Part shown: positions 27,223 to 34,538 of the stretch, one piece after another
How the letters are laid out: each line of letters begins with the position of its first letter
How positions within the stretch are numbered: the first letter of the stretch is position 1
DNA from: Corynebacterium otitidis ATCC 51513
GTDB taxonomy: Bacteria > Actinomycetota > Actinomycetes > Mycobacteriales > Mycobacteriaceae
Direction: 5' to 3'
Length of the DNA stretch: 42,042 bases
NCBI RefSeq assembly: GCF_000296405.1
Contig: NZ_JH815194.1
Coordinates: 208,855-250,896, forward strand
The notes under the pieces: generated by a model
Database searches by the model: none
Seen by the model: the letters and a program-made list of their open reading frames with translations, nothing else
What the model was told of the DNA's origin: nothing
Translations under genes and position numbers: made by a program

Positions 27223-28728
27223 ATGTCCTCCTCCCGCCACGACGACGCCGGCTCCGGATCGCCGGCGAGCCCCGCCGCGCGCTGGGCGTTTCTGGGGATC
27301 ATCAGCGCGGGCCTGTTCCTCATCGCCATCGACAACTCGGTGCTCTACACCGCGCTGCCGGTGCTGCGCGTCGAGCTCGGCGCCAGTGAGCTGCAGAACC
27401 TGTGGATCCTCAACGCCTACCCGCTGGTGATGTCGGGGCTGCTCCTCGGCACGGGCACGCTCGGCGACAAGCTCGGCCACCGGAAGATGTTCCTCATCGG
27501 GCTCGTCGTCTTCACCGCCGCCTCGCTGCTCGCGGCGTTCTCCCCGGAGGCGTGGTTCCTAGTCGCGGCGCGCGTCCTGCTCGGCTTCGGCGCGGCGACG
27601 ATGATGCCCGCCACCCTCGCTCTCATTAGGCAGACGTTCGTCGACAGCCACGAGCTCTCCATCGCGATCGGCGTGTGGGCGGGCGTGGCCACCGCGGGCG
27701 CGGCCGCCGGCCCGGTACTCGGCGGGCTGCTCCTCGAGCACTTCTGGTGGGGCTCGATCTTCCTCATCAACGTGCCCATTGCGCTGCTCGCCATTCTGGG
27801 CGTCATCCTCTTCGCCCCGCCGAACGTCGCGAACCCCTACAAGAAGTGGGACCTGCGCTCCTCGGCGCTCGCGCTCGTCGCGCTCACCGGGCTGACCATG
27901 ACCATCCGGGAGGCGGCGAACCCCAACCGGAACCTGTGGCTGCTCGCCGTCTCGGTGCTCGCGGCGATCCTCGGGGGCGTGGCCTTCGCCCGGCGCCAGC
28001 GCCGCCTCGACGACCCGCTGCTCACCTTCGACATCTTTAGAAACCCGCTGTTCCTCGGCGGGACGATCACCGCGATCGGCGGGCAGTTCGTCACCGCGGG
28101 CATGGCGCTTCTCACCACCCAGCGCTTCCAGCTCGCCGGGGGCTTCAGCCCCCTGCAGGTCGGCTCCATGGCGCTGATCTCTGCGGTCGCGGCGATCCCC
28201 TTCTCGCTGAGCGGCGGGGCGCTACTCGACAGGCTGGGCTTCCGCACGCTCATCACCGGCGGCTTCGTGCTCATGGCCGCGGGCGTGACAGGGATGACCG
28301 GCTTCTTCCTCGCCGGCTGGATGCCCGGCTTCCTCGCCTCCATCGCGTTCGTCGGGGCGGGCGCCGGCGCGGCGATGTCGGTGTCCTCCACAGCGATCGT
28401 CGGGGCCGCGCCCCGCCACCGCGCCGGCATGGCCTCGGGCGTGGAGGAGGTGTCCTACGAGTTCGGGCACCTCACGGCCGTCTCCGTCGTCGGGAGCCTG
28501 CTGCCGCTCGCGTTCGTCACGGTTGGCCGGATCATGGGGCACAGCCTGCCCGCCAACGCGGCCGACGCGCTCGCCGACCCGGCGCTGCACGACCAGGCGG
28601 CCGGCGCCTACGACGGGGCCTACGCGGCGCTCTTGGCCGCGATCGTCGCGATCGCGCTGGTCCTCGCCGCGCTCACCGCGTGGTTCTTCCGCGGCAACCC
28701 CACGAGCAAGGACCTCGTCAACGAATAA
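27223..28728 (+). CDS. MFS exporter, DHA2 family (14 TM), CgmA-like
   Basis: 501-residue major facilitator with 14 predicted helices, of the QacA/EmrB drug:H+ antiporter type 2. TM1 carries the motif LIAIDNSVLYTALPVL with the membrane-embedded Asp; motif A GDKLGHRKMFLIG follows TM2; ARVLLGFGAATMMPATLALI is motif B and GVWAGVATAGAAAGPVLGGL is motif C of antiporters. It probably exports drugs or cations such as diamines. In C. glutamicum the exporter near phoRS (CgmA) exports cadaverine and is controlled by an adjacent TetR protein; here no TetR gene is adjacent, so orthology is only likely. Start chosen by the leaderless promoter. A strong hairpin follows the stop. Confidence 0.85.
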   Translation: MSSSRHDDAGSGSPASPAARWAFLGIISAGLFLIAIDNSVLYTALPVLRVELGASELQNLWILNAYPLVMSGLLLGTGTLGDKLGHRKMFLIGLVVFTAASLLAAFSPEAWFLVAARVLLGFGAATMMPATLALIRQTFVDSHELSIAIGVWAGVATAGAAAGPVLGGLLLEHFWWGSIFLINVPIALLAILGVILFAPPNVANPYKKWDLRSSALALVALTGLTMTIREAANPNRNLWLLAVSVLAAILGGVAFARRQRRLDDPLLTFDIFRNPLFLGGTITAIGGQFVTAGMALLTTQRFQLAGGFSPLQVGSMALISAVAAIPFSLSGGALLDRLGFRTLITGGFVLMAAGVTGMTGFFLAGWMPGFLASIAFVGAGAGAAMSVSSTAIVGAAPRHRAGMASGVEEVSYEFGHLTAVSVVGSLLPLAFVTVGRIMGHSLPANAADALADPALHDQAAGAYDGAYAALLAAIVAIALVLAALTAWFFRGNPTSKDLVNE

Positions 28729-28783
28729 AGCTCCGCCGCCGCGCCGAGCGACAAACCGGCTGGCGTGCGGCCCCGCGACGGCG

Positions 28784-28829
28784 GCGGCCCCGCCGCCCCG
28801 AGGATGATCCTCCGGGGCGGCGGGGCCGC
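28784..28829. terminator. Long perfect hairpin between MFS gene and pepC
   Basis: 17-bp arms (28784-28800 with 28813-28829); the apex AGGAT-G-ATCCT pairs almost completely as well. TTCCCTCTC follows on the plus strand. It separates two convergent genes and should stop transcription both ways. Confidence 0.75.
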
Positions 28830-28853
28830 TTCCCTCTCCGCGGGCGCTGGTTT

Positions 28854-30203
28854 CTAGCGCGCGAGCGCGCCCATCGGGTCCCAGGCCGGCAGCGCGACGG
28901 GCTCGGTCTCAAGCCCGCGGCGCAGCTCCTCGCTCAGGTAGCGCGGGTGGACCGCGATCTCGTAGACGAACGGCTCGAAGAAGTTGTCGGCCATCGTCCA
29001 GAAGCCCGTGTCGGCCTTGTCGCCGCCCCAGGAGTTCTCCACGCGCCAGCGGTTGATCTCGGGGTTCTCGGGCAACGCGGCGGAGTCGATGACGTCCGCG
29101 TCGGCGAGGTCGACGCCGGTGAAGACCATCGCGTGGACCATCATCGACTCGCCGGTAATAAGCCGGTCGGTCTTGCTCATTCCGAGCTCGACGCCGTAGA
29201 GCGATTCGTAGTCGTAGAGGCCGTCGGCCCAGAAGCCGAGCTCGCGGCTGGCGTGCGGGGTGGAGTCAGCGCCGAACCACACCGGCCGACCGTCGACGAG
29301 CGTCGCGGCGGCGGCGCGCTTGAGCGCGTCGGCCGGGGCGTTGAGGTAGACCACCGGACCGGCGCCGACGACGTTGCCGAGGTAGTCGACGGTGTAGCGG
29401 CGGCCGTACTCGTTGCGCGGGTCGTTGACGAGGCAGACGTACTCGCCGAGGTCCTCGGGGATGTAGCGCTTCGCGAACTCGCGCGGGGTGTAGGTGCCCT
29501 CGCGGTGGAAGTCGCCGTCCTTGTCGCGGTACTGCCACACGAACCTCTCCGGCGGCACGCCCAGGTGGATGGTGAGCACCCGGTAGGCGTCGGCGAGCAC
29601 CTCGGCGATGGTGTTCTCGGCGTTCGCGGCGTCCTCGCGGACCTTGAGGGCCCCGCGGCGCAGCAGCCCGTTGAGGTCCCGGTTGAGGTGCGCGGTGTGG
29701 GAGCTGGAGTGGGTCTCCGGCATGGCGTACTTCGGCACCGCGCCGTACTTGTCGATGAGCGCGACGAACATCGACCACTGGCCGCCGTCCTCGACGGGCT
29801 CGGCGAGCAGGTGCTGGACGGTGCGGTCCTCGATGTCGCGGTCGGCGAGCTCCGCCATGGCGTTGAGGAAGTAGTTCGCCTTCTCGAGCTTGTCGTAGAA
29901 GTGCGCGAACGCCTGGGAGAACTCGAAGTCCTTGATCTTCTCCTCGTTGATGACCGCGGAGCGCAGGCTGTTGAGCCCGGAGAAGATCCAGCAGCGCCCG
30001 GAGCGCTTCTGGTCGGTGACCTTCCAGTCGTCGACCTTGTGGGAGACGCTGTGGTCTAGGGAGGTGACCACCGCGCGGTCGAGGGCGACGGAGTCGACGT
30101 CGGTGGTGGTCACAGCGTTGCGCGCGACGTTCGCGGCGCGGTCGGCGTTGAAGTCCTCCCGCCAGCGGCGGAGGTTCGCCTCGTCGGTCGTCAGGCTGCT
30201 CAC
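28854..30203 (-). CDS. pepC: Aminopeptidase C (bleomycin hydrolase family), copy A
   Basis: Cytoplasmic cysteine aminopeptidase of family C1B, 449 residues, the usual size. The papain-type triad is complete: Cys71 in KRSGRCWIFSGLN, His357 in SMMVHAMVFTG and Asn390 in WRVENSWGG. Other family segments are KYGAVPKYAMPETHSSSHT, GVPPERFVWQYRDKDGDFHR and YTPREFAKRY. The C-terminus PAWDPMGALAR matches the conserved end that enters the active site and makes these enzymes aminopeptidases. GTG 30201-30203 has AAAGGA 10 nt upstream. A paralogue lies directly upstream. It is likely a hexamer, with a role in peptide turnover. Confidence 0.94.
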   Translation of the reverse strand: MSSLTTDEANLRRWREDFNADRAANVARNAVTTTDVDSVALDRAVVTSLDHSVSHKVDDWKVTDQKRSGRCWIFSGLNSLRSAVINEEKIKDFEFSQAFAHFYDKLEKANYFLNAMAELADRDIEDRTVQHLLAEPVEDGGQWSMFVALIDKYGAVPKYAMPETHSSSHTAHLNRDLNGLLRRGALKVREDAANAENTIAEVLADAYRVLTIHLGVPPERFVWQYRDKDGDFHREGTYTPREFAKRYIPEDLGEYVCLVNDPRNEYGRRYTVDYLGNVVGAGPVVYLNAPADALKRAAAATLVDGRPVWFGADSTPHASRELGFWADGLYDYESLYGVELGMSKTDRLITGESMMVHAMVFTGVDLADADVIDSAALPENPEINRWRVENSWGGDKADTGFWTMADNFFEPFVYEIAVHPRYLSEELRRGLETEPVALPAWDPMGALAR

Positions 30204-30312
30204 GTGAGGCTGGTCCTTTCTCTCTACGGGGATGCCGCCCGGGGCTTCCGGGCGGGTTCGGCATGAAGGGTTATGGAGTTGTCGCGGTCGGCGCGCCGGC
30301 GGGCGGCGGGCC

Positions 30313-31632
30313 TTAGGACATCGCGTCCCAGGGCGGCAGGACGACGGGCTCGGCGTCGAAGGCCGCAAGCAGCTTCTCGTCGACGAAGCGGCGGTGCACG
30401 ACGATGGTGAAGACGTTGTCGTCGAACCACCGATCGGAGGCGACGCCGTAGCCCTCACCGCCCTCGGAGGAGAACTTCTTCGAGCCCCAGGAGTTCTCCA
30501 CGCGCCAGCGCGGCGGGGTGACCCCCTCGACGCCCTCGTCGTAGCCGGTGAAGACCATCGCGTGGGTGAGCACCGACTCGCGGGTGGCCATCTGGTCGCC
30601 CTTGCTCAGCTCCGAGTCGATGCCGTAGAAGAGGTCCGTGTCGAGCAGCTTCGTGTCCCACAGGCCGAGCTTCTGCTGCAGCTGGCGCTTGACGTCGTTG
30701 GAGAACCACACCGGCTCCTCGGCCTCGAGGCTGCGGCGCGCGGTCGCCTTGAGTTCCTCGGCGCTCGCGTTGACCCACGTGAACTCCGCGCCGCCGGGGA
30801 CGTTCTGCTGCCCCTCGGTGAGGTAGCGGGTGCCGAACGGGCGGTCGGGACGCGGGTCGTTGCCCAGCTGGACGTACTCGTCGAGGTCGGGCAGAAAGCG
30901 CTCGGCGAACTCCCGCGGGGTGATCGTGCCCTCGCGGTGGAACTCGCCGTCCTTGTCGCGGTACTGCCAGGTGAACTCCTCCGGCGGCACCCCGAGGTGC
31001 ACGGCGAGCACCCGGTAGACGTCGCGAAGCACGTCCTCCTTCGTGGCGTTGCCCGCGTCGATGGCGAGCGCCCCGCGGCGCAGCACGGTGCCCAGCGCCC
31101 GGCCCATCGCCCTGGTCTGGGAGCTCGACTGGGTCTCCGGCATGGCGTACTTCGGCACGACGCCGAAGCGCTTCACCAGGCTGGTGAAGAATTCCCACCA
31201 GCCGCCGTCGCCGTCCGGGTAGCCGAGAAGCAGCGCCGCCTCGCGCTCGTCGTAGGGCGGCTCGAACTTCGCGATCGAGTCGAGGAAGACCTCCGCCTTG
31301 CCGAGCAGGTCGTAGAACTGCAGGTACGCCTCGGAGAACTCGAAGTTCTCCACCCCGAGCTCCTTGGCGACGCGGTGGCGGAACACGTTAAACGCCGCGA
31401 ACATCCAGCAGCGCCCCGACTGCTTCTGGTCGGTCACCGAGAGGCTGTCGAGCTTGCCCTCCACCTCGGGGCCGAGCGCGACGACCGCGTCGCGGTTGAT
31501 CGCCAGCTGGTCGACGTCCGTCGTGGTCGCCGCGTTGAGCGCCCGCCGGGTGGCCGCGTCCGGCCGCCCGCCGTCGCCGAGCCCGCCGCGCAGCGCGGCG
31601 AGCCGGTCTTCTGTGAGTTCGTATCGTGCCAT
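30313..31632 (-). CDS. Aminopeptidase C (bleomycin hydrolase family), copy B
   Basis: 439-residue tandem paralogue of pepC. The triad is again complete: Cys75 in KQSGRCWMFAAFN, His357 in VLTHAMVFTG and Asn380 in WRVENSWGS. It shares ATTTDVDQLAINR, VPKYAMPETQSSSQT and GVPPEEFTWQYRDKDGEFHR with copy A but ends PPWDAMS instead of WDPMGALAR, so the C-terminal arm in the active site is shorter, which may shift specificity. ATG 31630-31632. The 109-nt gap to copy A holds a GC hairpin (near 30232-30262) without a T-run, so co-transcription is possible. It is separated from the tRNA by about 100 nt. Confidence 0.92.
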   Translation of the reverse strand: MARYELTEDRLAALRGGLGDGGRPDAATRRALNAATTTDVDQLAINRDAVVALGPEVEGKLDSLSVTDQKQSGRCWMFAAFNVFRHRVAKELGVENFEFSEAYLQFYDLLGKAEVFLDSIAKFEPPYDEREAALLLGYPDGDGGWWEFFTSLVKRFGVVPKYAMPETQSSSQTRAMGRALGTVLRRGALAIDAGNATKEDVLRDVYRVLAVHLGVPPEEFTWQYRDKDGEFHREGTITPREFAERFLPDLDEYVQLGNDPRPDRPFGTRYLTEGQQNVPGGAEFTWVNASAEELKATARRSLEAEEPVWFSNDVKRQLQQKLGLWDTKLLDTDLFYGIDSELSKGDQMATRESVLTHAMVFTGYDEGVEGVTPPRWRVENSWGSKKFSSEGGEGYGVASDRWFDDNVFTIVVHRRFVDEKLLAAFDAEPVVLPPWDAMS

Positions 31633-31728
31633 GCCTGCCAGTTATACGCGCGGCGCGCGCGCCGCGGGGCCGGATTGGCGCCCCGCCGCGGGCCGCGGCA
31701 CGCCGCGGGCGGGCGGCCGCGGCGCCGG

Positions 31729-31804
31729 TGGAGCTGGAGACGGGACTCGAACCCGCAACCTACGGTTTACAAGACCGTTGCGCTACCAATTGCGCCACTC
31801 CAGC
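31729..31804 (-). tRNA. tRNA-Thr, anticodon TGT
   Basis: Complete cloverleaf on the minus strand: acceptor GCTGGAG/CTCCAGC, D-arm GCGC/GCGC with loop AATTGGTA, anticodon stem ACGGT/ACCGT with loop CTTGTAA (anticodon TGT), T-arm GCGGG/CCCGT (one G-T pair) with loop TTCGAGT. The CCA end is encoded (TGG at 31729-31731 on the plus strand). It reads ACA and probably other threonine codons. The gene lies next to thrE, the threonine exporter. Confidence 0.95.
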
Positions 31805-31848
31805 GCGAGGCCTGAGGCCGCCGTCGGGCGGGCCCTGGCCTCGCGTGG

Positions 31849-31854
31849 AGTGTA
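31849..31854 (-). promoter_or_regulatory. Candidate -10 box of tRNA-Thr
   Basis: TACACT on the minus strand, about 45 nt before the mature tRNA 5' end. It sits in otherwise very GC-rich sequence. Confidence 0.45.
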
Positions 31855-31925
31855 CCCGAGCGCCCGCGGCCCGCCCGCCGCCGGCCGCGCGCGAGGGGGT
31901 AGGTGCGCGGGGCGCGGGGAGCGAC

Positions 31926-31931
31926 TACAGT
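31926..31931 (+). promoter_or_regulatory. Candidate -10 box of thrE
   Basis: TACAGT, giving a 5' leader of about 80 nt before GTG 32020. No good -35 seen. Confidence 0.45.
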
Positions 31932-31948
31932 AACGGCCCACCACGGCG

Positions 31949-31978
31949 GCCCGGGCGCGAGGCGCCGGCCGCCCGGGC
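31949..31978 (+). other. Hairpin in the thrE leader
   Basis: Arms GCCCGGGCG (31949-31957) and CGCCCGGGC (31970-31978) with a 12-nt loop, followed by TTTCC, between the candidate thrE promoter and the start codon. It could attenuate thrE, but no leader peptide with threonine codons was seen; it may be only a GC-rich fold. Confidence 0.35.
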
Positions 31979-32019
31979 TTTCCGGGTTGTCCTGATCTTT
32001 TCGAGCGAGGTGGGCGCTG

Positions 32020-33519
32020 GTGACACGAGTCCTCGGGCGGATCCGCGAGTGGCTGGCCGGCCCCGGCCATCGGGCGACTATCGACACGGCGAAAGCCGCG
32101 CCGCCGCCGTCGCCGCTCGCGCCCGTCGACCTCACCAGCACCGCCGAGGTCGCCGGCGTCATGGAGATCGCCGCGCGCATCGGCGACATCCTGCTCTCCT
32201 CGGGCACGTCCAACACCGACACCAAGGCCCAAATCCGGGCGGTGACGTCCGCCTACGGGCTGGTGTGGTGCCACGTCGACATCACGATGAACAACATCAT
32301 GATGTCGGCGTCGACGGGCGTGAACCGCTCCGAACCGGTGTCCATCTTCCGCGTCGTGCGCCGCCTGACAGTGGACTTCTCGCAGCTCGCGGACGTCGAC
32401 CGGCTCATCCGCTCGATCCAGGCCGGCGCCACCCCGCCCGAGGTCGCCGAGCGCATCCTCAACGACTTAGAGGCGCGCCCGCCGAGCTACGGCGCGAAGA
32501 CCGCAACACTGGGCTGGGGGCTCATGGGCGGGGCGCTGGCCATCATGCTCGGCGGCACCCCGCTGGTGGGGATCATCTCGTTCCTCACCAGCACGCTGAT
32601 CATGGGCGTGAATCACAAGCTCGCACAGCACAGCCTGCCGCCCTTCTTCCACAACGTCATCGGCGGGCTCATCGCGACGCTGCCCGCCGCGGCGGCGTTC
32701 GCGGCGGCCACCCGCTTCGGGATGGATTTCCGGCCCTCGCAGATCATCGCCTCCGGGATCATCGTGCTGCTCGCGGGTCTCACGCTCGTGCAGTCCCTCG
32801 AGGACGGCATCACCGGCTCGCCCGTCACGGCGAGCGCCCACTTCTTCGAGACGCTGCTCTCCACCGGCGCGATCATCGCCGGGGTCGGCATGGGCATCCA
32901 GATCGTCTCCGTCATCGGGATCGCCCTGCCGCCCATGGAGGCCGTCGCGCCGCCGAACTTCTCGTCGATCGCGCTGCGCGTGTTCGCCGGCGGCCTCGCC
33001 GCGGTGGGCTTCGCGATTGCAAGCTACGCGAAGTGGCCAGCGGTGACACTCGCGGGCATCACCGGCATGTTCGGCGCCGCCAGCCAGCACGCCCTCATGC
33101 TCGGCGTGGGGCTCGGCGCGGTGATCTCCGCGTCGGTGAGCGCGGTGTTCATCGGCCTGGCCGGCGGCCTGCTCGCCCGCCGCTTCGCGATCCCGCCACT
33201 CATCATCGCGCTGTGCGGCATCACCCCGATGCTGCCGGGCCTCGCGTTCTACCGGGGCATGTACGGCGCGCTCAACGAGCAGATGGTCATCGGGTTTGCG
33301 AACATCGCCACCGCCATGGCGACGGCCTGCGGGCTCGCCGCCGGCGTCGTGCTCGGCGAGTGGCTGGCCCGCCGCATCCGCCGCCCGCAGCGCTTCAACC
33401 CCTACCGCGTGTTCCGCCGCTACACCCGCTCCGCGTTCACCGAGGCGCGGCGCGCGGCCGGTCCCGTCGCCCGCGCGCGGCGCACCCGCCGGCAGGCGCC
33501 CGGCGCCAAGGGCGAGTAG
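32020..33519 (+). CDS. thrE: Threonine/serine exporter ThrE
   Basis: Inner-membrane exporter of L-threonine and L-serine, driven by the proton gradient in C. glutamicum. The 499 residues have a soluble N-terminal part, with the conserved GDILLSSGTSNTDTKAQIRA (about 56-75) and ITMNNIMMSASTG (about 88-100), typical of the ThrE domain (PF06738). About ten membrane helices follow from residue 165 to 450, including the second half (PF12821-like) with ITPMLPGLAFYRGMYGAL. The C-terminus is a basic tail. GTG 32020 is preceded by GAGGTGGG. The next gene starts 74 nt later with its own ribosome binding site. Length (489 in C. glutamicum) and the context beside tRNA-Thr and ipsA agree. Confidence 0.93.
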   Translation: MTRVLGRIREWLAGPGHRATIDTAKAAPPPSPLAPVDLTSTAEVAGVMEIAARIGDILLSSGTSNTDTKAQIRAVTSAYGLVWCHVDITMNNIMMSASTGVNRSEPVSIFRVVRRLTVDFSQLADVDRLIRSIQAGATPPEVAERILNDLEARPPSYGAKTATLGWGLMGGALAIMLGGTPLVGIISFLTSTLIMGVNHKLAQHSLPPFFHNVIGGLIATLPAAAAFAAATRFGMDFRPSQIIASGIIVLLAGLTLVQSLEDGITGSPVTASAHFFETLLSTGAIIAGVGMGIQIVSVIGIALPPMEAVAPPNFSSIALRVFAGGLAAVGFAIASYAKWPAVTLAGITGMFGAASQHALMLGVGLGAVISASVSAVFIGLAGGLLARRFAIPPLIIALCGITPMLPGLAFYRGMYGALNEQMVIGFANIATAMATACGLAAGVVLGEWLARRIRRPQRFNPYRVFRRYTRSAFTEARRAAGPVARARRTRRQAPGAKGE

Positions 33520-33593
33520 GATGGCATATCCCGTATGCCCTGCCCGCGCCGCGCCCGCGGGATGACGACGTCTTTTTCATAGCAGGAGGATCC

Positions 33594-34028
33594 GTGCCGC
33601 CGAAGGTCACCGACACCCGCCCCGCCAACGAGTCGAACCACAAGGTCGAAGCGGAGACCGCCGCCGCCGCGCGGCGGGTCGTGGCCAGCTACGCCGAGAG
33701 CACCCTCGACGGGGTGACGCTCATGTGCATGCTCGGCATCGAGCCCAACGGGCTGAACTACGCGAAGTTCGAGGAGGACTTCCCCGAGGACAAGCCCGCG
33801 AAGAAGAAGGCGACGAAGAAGGGATCGAAGAAGTCCACCAAGAAGACGGCGAAGAAGTCGTCGAAGTCGACGGCGAAGAAGTCGACGAAGAAGAGCACCA
33901 AGAAGACGACGAAGAAGTCCACCAAGGCCGCGAAGAAGACGACCAAGAAGTCGACGAAGAGCGCGGCGAAGAAGTCGACGTCCTCAGCCTCGAAGAAGGC
34001 CTCCTCCGGCGAGGGCTCCGACGATTAA
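33594..34028 (+). CDS. Lysine-rich, histone H1-like repeat protein
   Basis: 144 residues. Residues 1-66 are an ordinary soluble domain (PPKVTDTRPANESNHKVE and AETAAAARRVVASYAEST onward), which I do not recognise. Residues 67-138 are an almost pure run of Lys, Ser, Thr and Ala in KKST/KKTT-type repeats, like the C-terminal tails of eukaryotic H1, Chlamydia Hc1 and mycobacterial nucleoid proteins. The protein ends in a short acidic piece (GEGSDD). A role in DNA or RNA binding is inferred from the tail only. GTG 33594 has a strong AGGAGG at 33584-33589. Its TAA overlaps the likely ATT start of the next gene. TAGGAT at 33518-33523, at the end of thrE, may be its own -10. Confidence 0.75.
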   Translation: MPPKVTDTRPANESNHKVEAETAAAARRVVASYAESTLDGVTLMCMLGIEPNGLNYAKFEEDFPEDKPAKKKATKKGSKKSTKKTAKKSSKSTAKKSTKKSTKKTTKKSTKAAKKTTKKSTKSAAKKSTSSASKKASSGEGSDD

Positions 34029-34509
34029 CTCCCTCCTCCGGGCGCTCGGCGCGGCGGCCGGGATCGCCGCTGCGCTCGGTGCGGCGGGCTGCTCCCCAGG
34101 TCTCGCCGCGACGACCTTCCAGGTTACCGAGGTCTACGCCGACTTCGGCCTGGCCGGGGCGCTGCCCCAGGACGCCGCGGGGCTCGCGCGCCTCTACGTC
34201 GACGACGGCGAGCTCACCGGCCACGACGGCTGCCGGCGGATTAGCGGCGAGGCGCGCTTCCTCGACGGCGAGGGCGGCGAGGCCGACCCGAAGGACGCCA
34301 GCCAGGTGGCCTTCGGCGCGCTGCGCCCCGAGGAAGGCGACGACTCGGAATGCACCGGCGGGCAGCGCCTCACCTCCGAGGTCCTCGACGAGCTCCTCGA
34401 CGACGAGACCTACGGCATCGAGCGCCCCGCCGACGGCGAGGTAGTGCTGCGCCGGCCCGCCGCCGACCCCGCCGGCGAGCCGACCGTCATCCGCCTCGTC
34501 GCGCAGTAG
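34024..34509 (+). CDS. Small lipoprotein, probably initiated at ATT
   Basis: A frame of 162 codons encodes a complete lipoprotein signal: xNSLLRALGAAAGIAAALGA followed by AGC, with lipobox Cys23. No ATG, GTG, TTG or CTG lies in frame between the end of the upstream gene and the lipobox, and the signal begins exactly at ATT 34024-34026, which overlaps the upstream TAA. GAGGG lies about 8 nt upstream. The mature part (about 138 residues) has GELTGHDGCRRISGEARF, a pattern reminiscent of META/HslJ-like lipoproteins, two further cysteines (HDGC, SECTGG) and an acidic middle. The function is unknown. The start could be a sequencing error of ATG or a real rare ATT start; an ATG at 34306 would miss the signal and half the domain. 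Confidence 0.7.
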   Translation: MNSLLRALGAAAGIAAALGAAGCSPGLAATTFQVTEVYADFGLAGALPQDAAGLARLYVDDGELTGHDGCRRISGEARFLDGEGGEADPKDASQVAFGALRPEEGDDSECTGGQRLTSEVLDELLDDETYGIERPADGEVVLRRPAADPAGEPTVIRLVAQ

Positions 34510-34538
34510 CCGCGGCACCCTAGGGCCGGCGGCGTCTC

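Noticed and set aside
31940..32019. T-box riboswitch in the thrE leader
   Set aside because: No T-box sequence or specifier-loop structure is visible and the leader is too short.
33780..34000. Tandem AAGAAG-type DNA repeats that could look like a CRISPR or minisatellite
   Set aside because: They are in-frame lysine codons of a protein with a good start and ribosome binding site; no spacers or constant repeat unit.
34306..34509. 67-residue protein from ATG 34306
   Set aside because: It is the C-terminal part of the longer lipoprotein frame, which has a complete signal and lipobox.
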